A stretch of DNA of 40,175 nucleotides from Blastocatellia bacterium (lineage in GTDB: Bacteria; Acidobacteriota; Blastocatellia; RBC074). The stretch is taken from positions 1 through 40,175 of the forward strand of contig JAEUQN010000048.1 in the NCBI GenBank assembly GCA_016789725.1, in the 5' to 3' direction. The notes below the pieces were generated by a model. The model saw only the letters and a list, made by a program, of their open reading frames with translations, did not search any database and was not told the origin of the DNA. Below are positions 23,578 to 31,934 of this stretch, one piece after another. The translations under genes were made by a program, and so were the position numbers. Positions within the stretch are counted from its first letter, which is position 1, and the number at the start of each line of letters is the position of its first letter.

Positions 23578-25269
23578 ATGAAACGAGTGTCTATTTTCAC
23601 CTGCGCGGTTGCAATGCTCGCCGCAAGTTGTTTCTTCACTTTCTCCACGACCAGCGCCAACGGTAAAAAGCCTGCACCCAAAACGGTCACGTTCACGAAA
23701 GACGTTGCGCCGATCTTTTTTAGGAATTGCGCGCAGTGCCATCAGAAAGACGACATCGCACCCTTCTCCGTTTTGAGTTACAAAGAGGTGCGGCCCTGGG
23801 CGAAATCCATCAAAGAACAAGTCATCAGACGCGAGATGCCGCCCTGGCACGCCGATCCACATTACGGCAAATTTGACAACGAAATGCGCCTCACACAAGC
23901 CGAGATTGATACCATCGTTGCTTGGGTAGACGGCGGTGCGGTCGAGGGCAATGCCAAAGATTTGCCGCCTGTTCCTGTCGGTTCGGACAAATGGGAGATC
24001 GGCAAGCCGGATGTCGTGCTGACGATGCCGCAGGAATTTGAATTGCCCGCGAAGGGCGCGGACGATTACATCTACTTCCGCATACCGACAAATTTTACCG
24101 AAGATATGTGGGTACAATCTTCGGAGTTTCGTCCAGGCAACAAGCGCGTTGTGCATCACGCCGTGATCTTCGTCGAAACGCCGATGATGTATCGGATGGC
24201 ACAGGATCAAGCCAAAGCGAGCGGCGGCAATGTTCACAATCCGATTTCGCTGATTCAAGGCCAACGCGGTAGCAATATGTATTTGGACGGCACGGTCAAT
24301 CGCACGAAACCGGAAGCGCCTGTTGTGGATGATGCGTGCGGCGCAAAACGAAATTCGGGCAGTGGTACAACAGCGTTGTTATCCACCTACGCGCCGGGTC
24401 GCAACGCGGACATTTACCCCATCGGCACGGCAAAGAAAATCCCCGCAGGCTCGAACCTGATCTTCCAAATGCACTACGCCAAAACGACAGGACAGTCCGA
24501 AAAAGATCGCACGAGCATCGGCCTCGTGTTTGCCAAGCAGCCCGTCGAAAAAATGATTGATACTTACCTCGTCGTCAACAATCTCTTCGCCGTTCCGCCC
24601 GGCGCAGAAAATCACAGCGCGAATGCTTGCATGACGACGCGGCGCGATGTCGAACTCGTGAATTACATGCCGCACATGCACGTGCGCGGCAAAGCGATGA
24701 AGTACGAAGTGATTTATCCCGACGGCAAACGCGAGACGTTGCTGAACGTAGATCGCTACAATTTCAATTGGCAAACGCTCTACAAATTGAAATCGCCCGT
24801 AGCCATTCCGAAAGGCTCGCAATTGGTGGTTACGGGCGTCTTCGACAACTCGACGAAGAACAAACTCAATCCTGATCCGACGAAGACGATTCGCTTCGGC
24901 GAACCGACGTATGACGAAATGCTCGTAGGCTTCTTCGATGTCGCGCGTCCGAAGCCAGCAGAGCGCGCGGTCACCAAACTCGACAACGCGACGTTGGATC
25001 AATATGTCGGCGAATATGCCGCAGGAATGGGGCCGAAGTTCACGATTTCGCGCGATGGCAACACGCTGTTTTTCAGCATGCCGGGACAACCTGCGTTGCC
25101 CGCCACGCCCGAAGGCGACGCGAAGTTTTACTTCAAAGATGTCGAAGGCTCTTCCGTTGTGTTCGTGAAAAATGAACAAGGCGAAGTGATTGAGTTACAG
25201 GCGGAATTGAATGCAATGAAGATCAAGGCCAAGCGCGTTGGCAAAACGGTCGAAAACAGCAGTAAATAA
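23578..25269 (+). CDS. Secreted cytochrome c plus copper-monooxygenase-like protein, copy 1
   Basis: 563 residues. Signal peptide (to ~27), then a mono-heme cytochrome c domain: CAQCH (Cys51, Cys54, His55) with the likely axial Met87 in 'REMPPWHA'. Residues ~150-430 resemble the PHM/DBM copper monooxygenase fold: 'VVHHAVIF' (His193/His194), 'FQMHYAK' (His299) and 'YMPHMHVRG' (His366/His368) are candidate copper ligands. The C-terminal ~85 residues ('LDQYVGEYAAGMGPKFTISR') look like DUF3471. Expected periplasmic. An ascorbate-dependent-like mono-oxygenation with built-in electron entry is the family-based inference; the substrate is unknown. Paralogue at 25439. Confidence 0.87.
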   Translation: MKRVSIFTCAVAMLAASCFFTFSTTSANGKKPAPKTVTFTKDVAPIFFRNCAQCHQKDDIAPFSVLSYKEVRPWAKSIKEQVIRREMPPWHADPHYGKFDNEMRLTQAEIDTIVAWVDGGAVEGNAKDLPPVPVGSDKWEIGKPDVVLTMPQEFELPAKGADDYIYFRIPTNFTEDMWVQSSEFRPGNKRVVHHAVIFVETPMMYRMAQDQAKASGGNVHNPISLIQGQRGSNMYLDGTVNRTKPEAPVVDDACGAKRNSGSGTTALLSTYAPGRNADIYPIGTAKKIPAGSNLIFQMHYAKTTGQSEKDRTSIGLVFAKQPVEKMIDTYLVVNNLFAVPPGAENHSANACMTTRRDVELVNYMPHMHVRGKAMKYEVIYPDGKRETLLNVDRYNFNWQTLYKLKSPVAIPKGSQLVVTGVFDNSTKNKLNPDPTKTIRFGEPTYDEMLVGFFDVARPKPAERAVTKLDNATLDQYVGEYAAGMGPKFTISRDGNTLFFSMPGQPALPATPEGDAKFYFKDVEGSSVVFVKNEQGEVIELQAELNAMKIKAKRVGKTVENSSK

Positions 25270-25275
25270 GCCTCT

Positions 25276-25398
25276 CACCGCAGAGGCGCAGAGATTGCGC
25301 AGAGGTTCGCAGAGAAGACAGGAGAAGGAGAAAAACTATTCTTACCTATTGTTCGTCACCTCTCAAATTCCCTGCGTTGCCTCTGTGCCTCTGCGGTG
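25276..25398. repeat. Inverted repeat of the CACCGCAGAGGCGCAGAG type
   Basis: Arms 25276-25293 and 25381-25398 match at 17 of 18 positions around an 87-nt spacer that holds further AGA-rich repeats. Repeats with this core occur between genes in many environmental bacteria. Confidence 0.7.
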
Positions 25399-25438
25399 AA
25401 GGTAACTTAACTTCGTAGCGGCAGAATAGGATTCCAGC

Positions 25439-27100
25439 ATGAAAAAAAGCAGTATCGTCACTTTAACCCTGATTTTATTGGGCGCGGCGTGTGTCATCGC
25501 CTTGCAAACCACGAGCGCCAACAACCCGAAGAAAGCCGCCAAAGCGGTTACCTTCAACAAAGACATCGCGCCGATTTTCAATGCGAAATGCGCCGAATGT
25601 CATCGCCCTGGTGAAACGGCTCCGTTCTCGACGCTGACGTACAAAGAAACACGTCCCTGGGCTAAGTCCATCAAGGAAAAAGTCGTCAGCCGCGAGATGC
25701 CACCTTGGCATGCCGACCCGCATTTCGGGCAATTCGCCAATGATCGGCGCTTGACGGATGCCGAAATCAAAACCATCGTCGCGTGGGTAGACGGTGGCGC
25801 GGTCGAAGGCAATCCGAAAGACTTGCCGCCCGCGCCGAAATTCGCCGCAGGTTGGAGCATTACCACGCCCGATGTCGTGCTGCAAATGGAGGAAGATTAC
25901 GTCGTCGCCGCCAGCGGCCCGGACGAATATCAATACTTCGATGTGCCGACAAATTTCACCGAAGACAAATACATTCAAATGGCTGAAGCACGTCCTGGCA
26001 ATCGCAAAGTCGTGCATCACATCATTGCTTTCGTTGTGCCGCCGGGACAGCCCACGCTGAACAAGATCAAAAAAGAAAATCGTGATAAGGCGCTGGAAAT
26101 GTCACTGGCTAACACGCCGCTCTATCGTGATGGCGCACTCATTCGACTGAAGAAAGACGCGCCGGTCTATGACAACGGCGCAGACATTCCGGCGAATCTA
26201 CGCGGCTTCAATGACGTAGACGATTTCCTGACGGCCTATGCGCCCGGTCACAATCCTGATGAATGGAAGCCCGGCACGGCGAAAAAAGTTCCGGCGGGCG
26301 CGACGATTCGGTTTCAAGTGCATTACTCCAAAGTCGCCGGTTCCGAACAAAAAGATCGTTCGATGGTCGGCTTGATTTTTGCCAAAGAGAAGCCACAAAA
26401 AACACTCAACACCCGCGCCATTGCGAACAGCTTTTTTAAGATTCCAGCCAACGCTGCACACCACAAAGTCACTGCCGAATGGACCGCGTGGCGCGATACG
26501 ACGGTCTACACGTTGATGCCACACATGCACTATCGCGGCGCGGCGATGGAATACAAGGTCACGTACCCGGATGGCAAATCCGAAGTGTTACTGAATGTTC
26601 CGAATTACAGCTTCGCGTGGCAGGCAGGTTACATTCTGAAAACGCCGAAGCTGTTGCCCAAGGGCAGTAAAATCACAGTCACGGGCTATTTTGACAACAC
26701 CGCGAAAAACAAATTCAATCCTGATCCGAATCAAGTCGTGCGGTACGGCGAACCGACGTATGACGAGATGATGATGGGCTTCATGGATTATACGCATGAA
26801 TGGCCTGCGGTGGTGAAGGTTGATCCCAAGGTCTTTGACGATTACGTCGGCAAATATGATCGCGGTGAAGGCCGTGTGATTGCCGTCGTGCGCGAAGGCG
26901 ACAAACTCATCAGCATTGCTGCCGATGGCAAAACTCGGTTTGAATTGCAGCCGATTGGCAAAGATAAATTCCGCATGCTCGACAGCGAAAATGAAATCAC
27001 GTTTATTCGTGATGCCAAAGGCGACGTGTCCGAACGTCTGATCGAATTTGACGGAGGCTCGGTTCGTAACAAAAAGCTCAAAGACGCGGCAACGAAATAG
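25439..27100 (+). CDS. Secreted cytochrome c plus copper-monooxygenase-like protein, copy 2
   Basis: 553 residues, same layout as the gene at 23578: signal peptide, CAECH heme site (Cys51, Cys54, His55), 'REMPPWHADPHFG', His193/His194 in 'VVHHIIAF', His295 in 'VHYSK', His362/His364 in 'MPHMHYRGAAM' and a C-terminal ~85-residue beta domain ('FDDYVGKYDRGEGRVIAVVR'). Key residues keep identical positions through ~200, so the pair arose by tandem duplication followed by divergence in the middle region. Both copies keep every candidate ligand, so both are probably active. Followed by a terminator-like hairpin. Confidence 0.87.
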   Translation: MKKSSIVTLTLILLGAACVIALQTTSANNPKKAAKAVTFNKDIAPIFNAKCAECHRPGETAPFSTLTYKETRPWAKSIKEKVVSREMPPWHADPHFGQFANDRRLTDAEIKTIVAWVDGGAVEGNPKDLPPAPKFAAGWSITTPDVVLQMEEDYVVAASGPDEYQYFDVPTNFTEDKYIQMAEARPGNRKVVHHIIAFVVPPGQPTLNKIKKENRDKALEMSLANTPLYRDGALIRLKKDAPVYDNGADIPANLRGFNDVDDFLTAYAPGHNPDEWKPGTAKKVPAGATIRFQVHYSKVAGSEQKDRSMVGLIFAKEKPQKTLNTRAIANSFFKIPANAAHHKVTAEWTAWRDTTVYTLMPHMHYRGAAMEYKVTYPDGKSEVLLNVPNYSFAWQAGYILKTPKLLPKGSKITVTGYFDNTAKNKFNPDPNQVVRYGEPTYDEMMMGFMDYTHEWPAVVKVDPKVFDDYVGKYDRGEGRVIAVVREGDKLISIAADGKTRFELQPIGKDKFRMLDSENEITFIRDAKGDVSERLIEFDGGSVRNKKLKDAATK

Positions 27101-27123
27101 CGTTTGCCCGAACTCCAAATCGG

Positions 27124-27182
27124 TTCCAGCGCAGAGCAGGCAAGTTGAGGATTCAACGTGTCTGCCCTGCGCTGAACTTTTT
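27124..27182 (+). terminator. Terminator-like hairpin after copy 2
   Basis: TTCCAGCGCAGAGCAGGCA (from 27124) pairs imperfectly with TGCCCTGCGCTGAA (27163-27176), followed by a five-T run (27178-27182). The rest of the 297-bp gap to 27398 shows no gene; a GCCAGCG-rich stretch lies at 27330-27360. Confidence 0.5.
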
Positions 27183-27397
27183 GATAGCGACTGCAACGGG
27201 AGAACAATGTTGAGGATTTGTGGATTCTGCGTCACGAAAATCTAAAACCGTTGATGGCGAGCCGATACAAATTGCTTTGTCTGAAACAGCCTCGGCATAA
27301 TCAAAAATGCAAAAGCCGATAACTGGCAAATGCCAGCGAAAGCGCGTGCCAGCGCCGGCCAAAGCTTTTTTACCAACGATTGTAGCGAGGAAAATAC

Positions 27398-28156
27398 ATG
27401 CCATTACCAGTTGAATCACCCACCATCGCCCCTGTTTATGCGGTTGTCGGCGCAACGGGCGGAATTGGTGCGGCGTTGAGTCGCCGTCTGGCGGCACGTG
27501 GCGCACGACTGTTTTTAGGCGCACGCCACGAGGCGAAGTTGAATGCGCTGGCGGCGGAGACTCAAGCATCTACGATGAGCCTCGATGCTACGCAACCGGA
27601 AGCCGTGGATGCGTTCATGGCGCAAGCGGTCGCCACATTTGGGCAGTTGGATGGCGTGGTGAATTGCGTGGGATCGGTGCTGCTCAAACCGGCACACATC
27701 ACCACCAATGACGAATGGCAATTCGCATTGCGGCAAAATCTGGACTCCGCATTTTATGTGTTGCGGGCGGCGACCAGGGCAATGCAGGGGCGCGGTGGTT
27801 CCATCGTCTTGCTTTCTTCTGCCGCTGCGCGTACCGGCTTGGCAAATCACGAAGCGATTGCCGCTGCCAAAGCGGGCATCATCGGGTTGACCCTGTCGGC
27901 AGCCGCTTCGTATGCGGCGCGGGGCATTCGCGTCAATTGTGTTGCGCCGGGATTGGTGGCAACGCCGATGACCGCACGCATCACGGGCAATGAAGCCTCG
28001 GTGAAGGCTTCCGCCGCGATGCACGCGCTTGGACGAATCGGCGCGCCGGAAGACGTGGCTAGCGCGATTGATTGGCTGCTGGATTCAGCCAATAGTTGGG
28101 TGACCGGGCAGGTGATTGGTGTGGATGGTGGGCTGGCGACAGTTCGCCCCCGGTAG
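27398..28156 (+). CDS. SDR-family protein lacking the catalytic tyrosine
   Basis: 252 residues. The Rossmann glycine motif 'GATGGIG' (18-24), 'NCVG' (89-92), 'QNLDSAF' with the structural Asn114, 'LLSSAAA' with Ser140/141 and 'VNCVAPGLVATPMT' all fit short-chain dehydrogenases. The active-site Y-x-x-x-K is replaced: 'NHEAIAAAKAG' has Lys158 but Ile154 where Tyr should be. This form would not carry out classic SDR proton transfer; it may use another residue or only bind NAD(P). First gene of the operon to 30590; gap to the next gene is 30 nt. Confidence 0.88.
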   Translation: MPLPVESPTIAPVYAVVGATGGIGAALSRRLAARGARLFLGARHEAKLNALAAETQASTMSLDATQPEAVDAFMAQAVATFGQLDGVVNCVGSVLLKPAHITTNDEWQFALRQNLDSAFYVLRAATRAMQGRGGSIVLLSSAAARTGLANHEAIAAAKAGIIGLTLSAAASYAARGIRVNCVAPGLVATPMTARITGNEASVKASAAMHALGRIGAPEDVASAIDWLLDSANSWVTGQVIGVDGGLATVRPR

Positions 28157-28186
28157 CAATGAAATCTGAGAGATTGTGAGGAGTTG

Positions 28187-29188
28187 ATGAAACCATCTAT
28201 TTCCTGTGCCATCGTCGGCGCAGGGATGACCGGATTAATGGCGGCGCGGGAGCTGCAATCGCACGGCATCAAAGTCATCGTGATTGACAAAGGACGCAGT
28301 GTTGGCGGGCGAATGGCGACGCGCTGGATTGAGATAGAAGGGAATGAAAAAGGTTTCTTCGATCATGGGGCGCAATTTTTTACGGTGCGTGATCCGTGGT
28401 TTCAATCCTTCGTAGACGAATGGATAAGCGCGGGACTCGTGCGCGAATGGGCGCGTGGCTTTGCACAAGGCGATGACCTCCCTCATCACGACGGGCATCC
28501 ACGCTATTGTGGCACGGCGGGGATGAATGCGATTGCGCGACATCTGGCGACAGGGCTAGACGTGCGCGTCAACACGAAAGTCGAATCCCTCACGCGCCAG
28601 GCTGAACAATGGAGTCTTGCGCTGGAAAGCGGTGCCGCGATTCAGGCTGATGCGCTGCTGTTGACGCCACCGGTGCCGCAATCGCTGGCGCTCTTGAACG
28701 CGGGCGATTGTTCCTTACCCGATGGTGCCCGCCACGCGTTAGAGCGCATCACCTATGATTCATGTTTTGCCGTCATGGCGGTGCTGGATGCGCCTGCCCG
28801 CTTACCCGAACCGGGCGCTTTGCAATTGCAACAAGAACCGATTGCCTGGATCGCGGACAATCACCGCAAAGGGATTTCACCGGACGCCTTCACGGTTACG
28901 ATTCACGCTGGCCCCGATTTCACGCGCGAACATTGGGAAGCCGACCACGAAACTGTCGCGCGCAAATTGCTGCACGCGGCGGGCGAGTGGGTGCGCGCGC
29001 CTGTCAAAAGCTGGCAAGTGCATCGCTGGCGCTATAGCCAGCCACGCCTGACGCATCCTGAACCCTGTTTATTTGTGAATGACGCGGCACCGCTCATCTT
29101 CGCGGGCGATGCGTTTGGAGCGCCGCGTGTAGAAGGGGCCGCGCTGTCGGGGTTGGCCGCCGCCGCCGCGTTATTGAAGCGAGTCTGA
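28187..29188 (+). CDS. Renalase-like FAD-dependent oxidoreductase
   Basis: 334 residues. N-terminal dinucleotide-binding motif 'AIVGAGMTGLMAARELQSHG' (GxGxxG at 11-16) and the acidic end in 'VIVIDKGRSVGGRMATR', both marks of amine-oxidase-like/renalase flavoproteins. 'FDHGAQFFTVRDPWF' is a family segment. A C-terminal FAD contact 'FAGDAFGAPRVEGAALSG' closes the fold. Likely oxidises an amine or reduced dihydropyridine; the substrate is unknown. ATG at 28187 with GAGGAG upstream (a TTG just before is in frame). Tight spacing to the SDR (30 nt) and DUF2256 (7 nt) genes. Confidence 0.88.
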   Translation: MKPSISCAIVGAGMTGLMAARELQSHGIKVIVIDKGRSVGGRMATRWIEIEGNEKGFFDHGAQFFTVRDPWFQSFVDEWISAGLVREWARGFAQGDDLPHHDGHPRYCGTAGMNAIARHLATGLDVRVNTKVESLTRQAEQWSLALESGAAIQADALLLTPPVPQSLALLNAGDCSLPDGARHALERITYDSCFAVMAVLDAPARLPEPGALQLQQEPIAWIADNHRKGISPDAFTVTIHAGPDFTREHWEADHETVARKLLHAAGEWVRAPVKSWQVHRWRYSQPRLTHPEPCLFVNDAAPLIFAGDAFGAPRVEGAALSGLAAAAALLKRV

Positions 29189-29195
29189 TGACGGT

Positions 29196-29342
29196 ATGAA
29201 GAAAGGTGATTTGCCAACCAAACTTTGCCCCGTGTGTCAGCGCCCGTTTGCGTGGCGGCGCAAGTGGCGCAAGGTATGGGACGAAGTGAAGTATTGCAGC
29301 GATGCTTGTCGCAAACGAAAACCGCATGAAGCTAAGAACTGA
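29196..29342 (+). CDS. DUF2256 mini zinc-ribbon protein
   Basis: 48 residues: it begins MKKGDLPTKLCPVCQRPFAW and continues 'RRKWRKVWDEVKYCSDACRK'. Four Cys (11, 14, 34, 38) form a CxxC...CxxxC zinc-ribbon pattern, and 'CP.C.R.F.WR.KW...WDEVKYCS..C' is the DUF2256 signature. Function unknown. It often lies beside photolyase/cryptochrome genes, as here: its last 17 nt overlap the next gene's start. Confidence 0.9.
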   Translation: MKKGDLPTKLCPVCQRPFAWRRKWRKVWDEVKYCSDACRKRKPHEAKN

Positions 29343-30117
29343 TTTCACGGATCGCGCCGAATTGATTGCCTATTTGCGCGAAACCTTTCCGGCGTCAGCC
29401 GCATTATCCCCCGACGTGTCAGCCATGCGTGGCGGGCGCAACGCAGCAGAAGCGATGCTGCAACGAATCAACCCCGAACGCTACGCGGCCACGCGCAACC
29501 ATCTGAACGGCGCGGTTACAATGCTTTCGGCGTATTTGCGACACGGAGTTTTGACTTTGGCCGAAGTGCGGCGAACCGCGTTGCAACGTGCTGGTGCGAA
29601 AGCGGAAAAGCTTGTGCAGGAACTGGCCTGGCGTGACTACTGGCAGCGGGTGTATGCGCGCATCGGTGATGGCGTATGGAAAGACCGCGAATCGTATAAA
29701 ACCGGATGGCGGCCCGTTGATTATCAAAGCGAACTCCCGGCTGACATTGCTGACGGCGCGACAGGGCTGAATTGTATGGATCAGTTTGCTACCGAATTGC
29801 AACAAACTGGTTATTTGCACAATCATGCGCGGATGTGGCTGGCGGCGTATGTGATTCATTTTCGCCGCGTACAATGGCAGGTAGGCGCGGCCTGGTTTCT
29901 GGAACATCTGCTTGACGGCGATCCAGCCAGCAATAATCTTTCCTGGCAATGGGTCGGCAGCACCTTTGCCGTTAAGCCATATTACTTTAACCGCGATAAC
30001 CTGGAACAATTCACCGATGGCAAATATTGCCGCGATTGTCAGCACTATCGCCAAGGCTGCCCGTTTGAAGCCACGTATGACGAATTGCAATCGCGGTTAT
30101 TTCCCCGCGAGAATTGA
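29326..30117 (+). CDS. Stand-alone photolyase/cryptochrome-type FAD-binding domain protein
   Basis: 263 residues from the ATG at 29326 (start at 29302 rejected, it lies inside DUF2256). It matches only the C-terminal FAD-binding half of photolyases: 'RNHLNGAVTMLSAYLRHGVL', 'ELAWRDYWQRVY', 'NHARMWLAAYVIHF' and 'LLDGDPASNNLSWQWVGST' (195-213). The usual N-terminal antenna domain is absent. Near the C-terminus Cys235, Cys238 and Cys245 ('YCRDCQHYRQGC') could bind metal or an Fe-S cluster. Known relatives are annotated only as FAD-binding domain-containing protein; whether they repair DNA is not established. Overlaps DUF2256 by 17 nt. Confidence 0.88.
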   Translation: MKLRTDFTDRAELIAYLRETFPASAALSPDVSAMRGGRNAAEAMLQRINPERYAATRNHLNGAVTMLSAYLRHGVLTLAEVRRTALQRAGAKAEKLVQELAWRDYWQRVYARIGDGVWKDRESYKTGWRPVDYQSELPADIADGATGLNCMDQFATELQQTGYLHNHARMWLAAYVIHFRRVQWQVGAAWFLEHLLDGDPASNNLSWQWVGSTFAVKPYYFNRDNLEQFTDGKYCRDCQHYRQGCPFEATYDELQSRLFPREN

Positions 30118-30131
30118 AAGCAAAGGCGCGA

Positions 30132-30590
30132 ATGATGAATGACGAACAATCCGTTTTGATTTGGGTTCACGAAGATTGCTTGCATCCGAACAGCCCTGCA
30201 TTGCAAGCGCATTCACAGGCACCGCGTGTATTTGTCTTTGATGAATTCTCGCGCGTCAGCCTGAAACGAATTGTGTTTCAGTACGAGTGCCTCTTGGAAA
30301 TTCCCAACATTGAGATTCGTCGGGGCGAGGTCGTTGCGCAATTAGTCGCCGCCGCTCGTGACCACGATTGCCAACGCATTGTGACGATGGCGAGTGTGAC
30401 GCCGAGTTTTGCCAAAATCACTTCGGTCTTGCAGCGTGAATATTTGCTCTCACTCACGCTGCTCGCGTCGGAACCGTTCCTTGAACTCGTGGCGGGCGAG
30501 GCTGATGGTCTGGATTTGAAACGGTTCAGCCGCTTCTGGCAAGCCATCAAAGGACGTGCGCTTAGTTTGAACCAATCATTTGATTGGTGA
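30132..30590 (+). CDS. Photolyase N-terminal-domain-like protein
   Basis: 152 residues from the ATG at 30132 (AAAGGCG upstream). 'VLIWVHEDCLHPNSPALQAH', 'RVFVFDEFSRVSLKRIVFQY', 'LLEIPNIEIRRGEVVAQL' and 'RIVTMASVTPSFAKI' follow the alpha/beta N-terminal domain of photolyases ('L.W.r.dLR..dN.AL', 'l...G....vL'). So the two halves of a photolyase are encoded by separate genes in reversed order (FAD half first). Light-harvesting or partner binding is possible, but I cannot see a cofactor site. Ends 13 nt from the converging HEAT-repeat gene. Confidence 0.72.
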   Translation: MMNDEQSVLIWVHEDCLHPNSPALQAHSQAPRVFVFDEFSRVSLKRIVFQYECLLEIPNIEIRRGEVVAQLVAAARDHDCQRIVTMASVTPSFAKITSVLQREYLLSLTLLASEPFLELVAGEADGLDLKRFSRFWQAIKGRALSLNQSFDW

Positions 30591-30603
30591 CGTTACGCCG
30601 CGA

Positions 30604-31719
30604 TTATTTCGTAAATAATTCCTTGAAAAATGTGACAGCGCGCTCGTCGCCGCTTTGGCCTAACCAAAAGATCGCCTGTTTGCGCACGGGCAAACTGGGA
30701 TGCGTTTGGGCGATGCGGATGAGCAACGGAATGGCTTCATCTTTCTGGCGTTGACTGATGGCAAAGACGGCTTGTTTTTGAACTTCGGTGTCGCCTTCAT
30801 TTTTTTCAATCACATCGCCTAAAAACTTCAGACTTCGCTCTCCGGCGCGTTGACCGAGCCAGAACATCGCCTGCTTTTTCAACTCGCGTTCTGGATCATT
30901 GCTGGCTACGTGAATCAGAAAGTCAGCGGCGGCGTCCTGGTTATGATTGAGTGAAGCGGCGAAAAGAATTTGCCGCTTTAATTCGCGCGGCGTGACCTGC
31001 GAATACAAACTTTGCAGCGTTGGTAAAACGGCGCGGTCTTTGCTGAGGCCCAGGCCGAACGCCGCTTGTTTGCGTACCTCCAGCGACTCCTGTTCATTGC
31101 GCACAAAATCGGCCAGAAAAGCCTGTTCCGCTTCGTTGTGTCCGACCCAGAACAACGCGGTTTTGCGCACGCGTTCGGGTTGTGTTTTAGCGGTCAGTCC
31201 TTTCAAAATTGCGCCGACATTTTTATCATCGTGCATTGCAATCGCCATTGTCGCGCGCTCTTTCAATTTCTCTTCGGGGTGCATACTGACCTGATTTTGC
31301 AGCCAGTTCAGGCTTTCTTCGTTGTTCGCGCGACCGAGCCAAAACACGGGATAGCCGCTGTATTCGCGCTTGCGATCCAGATTGTAAATTTCAAGGCGCG
31401 TGATTGTCGCGGCGTCGTACAACAGGAACACGCCAAGGTTGCGCGTTTCGTGATTTGCACCAACGCTTACGCCATTCACCCAAATCGAATTGCCGTTCAT
31501 CGTGCCATCCATATCGGTTGCGACATTGGGGCGCACATCGAAGGAATACGCGACCCAACAGCGAGAGCCACGCGTTCGGCCCTGTTGCGTTGCCGCATCC
31601 AGTTTGGCTTTGAAATTCGCACCTTCAATCGTGGTGAATGGGGTTGTCGGTGTTTGTGATTGAGCGACGTTGACGATTAAGGTTGTGATGGCGATAACCA
31701 ATGGAATCAGGGTTTTCAT
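30604..31719 (-). CDS. Secreted HEAT-repeat protein
   Basis: 371 residues from the ATG at 31719, which has GGGAGGAA upstream; the longer start at 31743 lacks this. Signal peptide (MKTLIPLVIAITTLIVNVAQ). Residues ~25-120 form a unique domain ('GRTRGSRCWVAYSFDVRP', 'DGTMNGNSIWVNGV'). The C-terminal two-thirds hold about seven HEAT-like repeats with the signature 'RK.A.FWLGQ' ('VRKTALFWVGHNEAEQ', 'LKKQAMFWLGQRAGE', 'VRKQAIFWLGQSGDE'). A likely periplasmic scaffold or binding protein. Last gene of the sigma-led cluster; 215 bp after the larger HEAT protein. Confidence 0.83.
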   Translation of the reverse strand: MKTLIPLVIAITTLIVNVAQSQTPTTPFTTIEGANFKAKLDAATQQGRTRGSRCWVAYSFDVRPNVATDMDGTMNGNSIWVNGVSVGANHETRNLGVFLLYDAATITRLEIYNLDRKREYSGYPVFWLGRANNEESLNWLQNQVSMHPEEKLKERATMAIAMHDDKNVGAILKGLTAKTQPERVRKTALFWVGHNEAEQAFLADFVRNEQESLEVRKQAAFGLGLSKDRAVLPTLQSLYSQVTPRELKRQILFAASLNHNQDAAADFLIHVASNDPERELKKQAMFWLGQRAGERSLKFLGDVIEKNEGDTEVQKQAVFAISQRQKDEAIPLLIRIAQTHPSLPVRKQAIFWLGQSGDERAVTFFKELFTK

Positions 31720-31860
31720 GATTTCCTCCCTATTTGAACACACGATTCGTCACCAGAGAAAAACTCCGTGGTCATTCAAATCGTGATGGGAAATTATTGG
31801 AGATGTAATAAGGAGCGCACTTGGTTTTGGCGCGCTCCCAGGCAATGGCATTGAATTAAG

Positions 31861-31924
31861 GTTCAGCGTTCACGCCTCACTGTGTCGCTTGCACCGGAAA
31901 CACGCTGAAGCGTGAACTCTAAAC
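31861..31924. repeat. Decayed copy of the GTTCAGAGTTCACG palindrome
   Basis: CACGCTGAAGCGTGAACTCT (31901-31920) is identical to part of the right arm of the repeat at 23487-23550; the left arm (31861-31884) has diverged. It lies just after the stop of the larger HEAT gene. Confidence 0.7.
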
Positions 31925-31934
31925 GCTGCCCCGC

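Noticed and set aside
24379..25179. Minus-strand ORF (266 aa) opposite the cytochrome c gene
   Set aside because: Shadow of the heme/copper protein's codon usage; composition rich in Arg/His/Val without domain structure.
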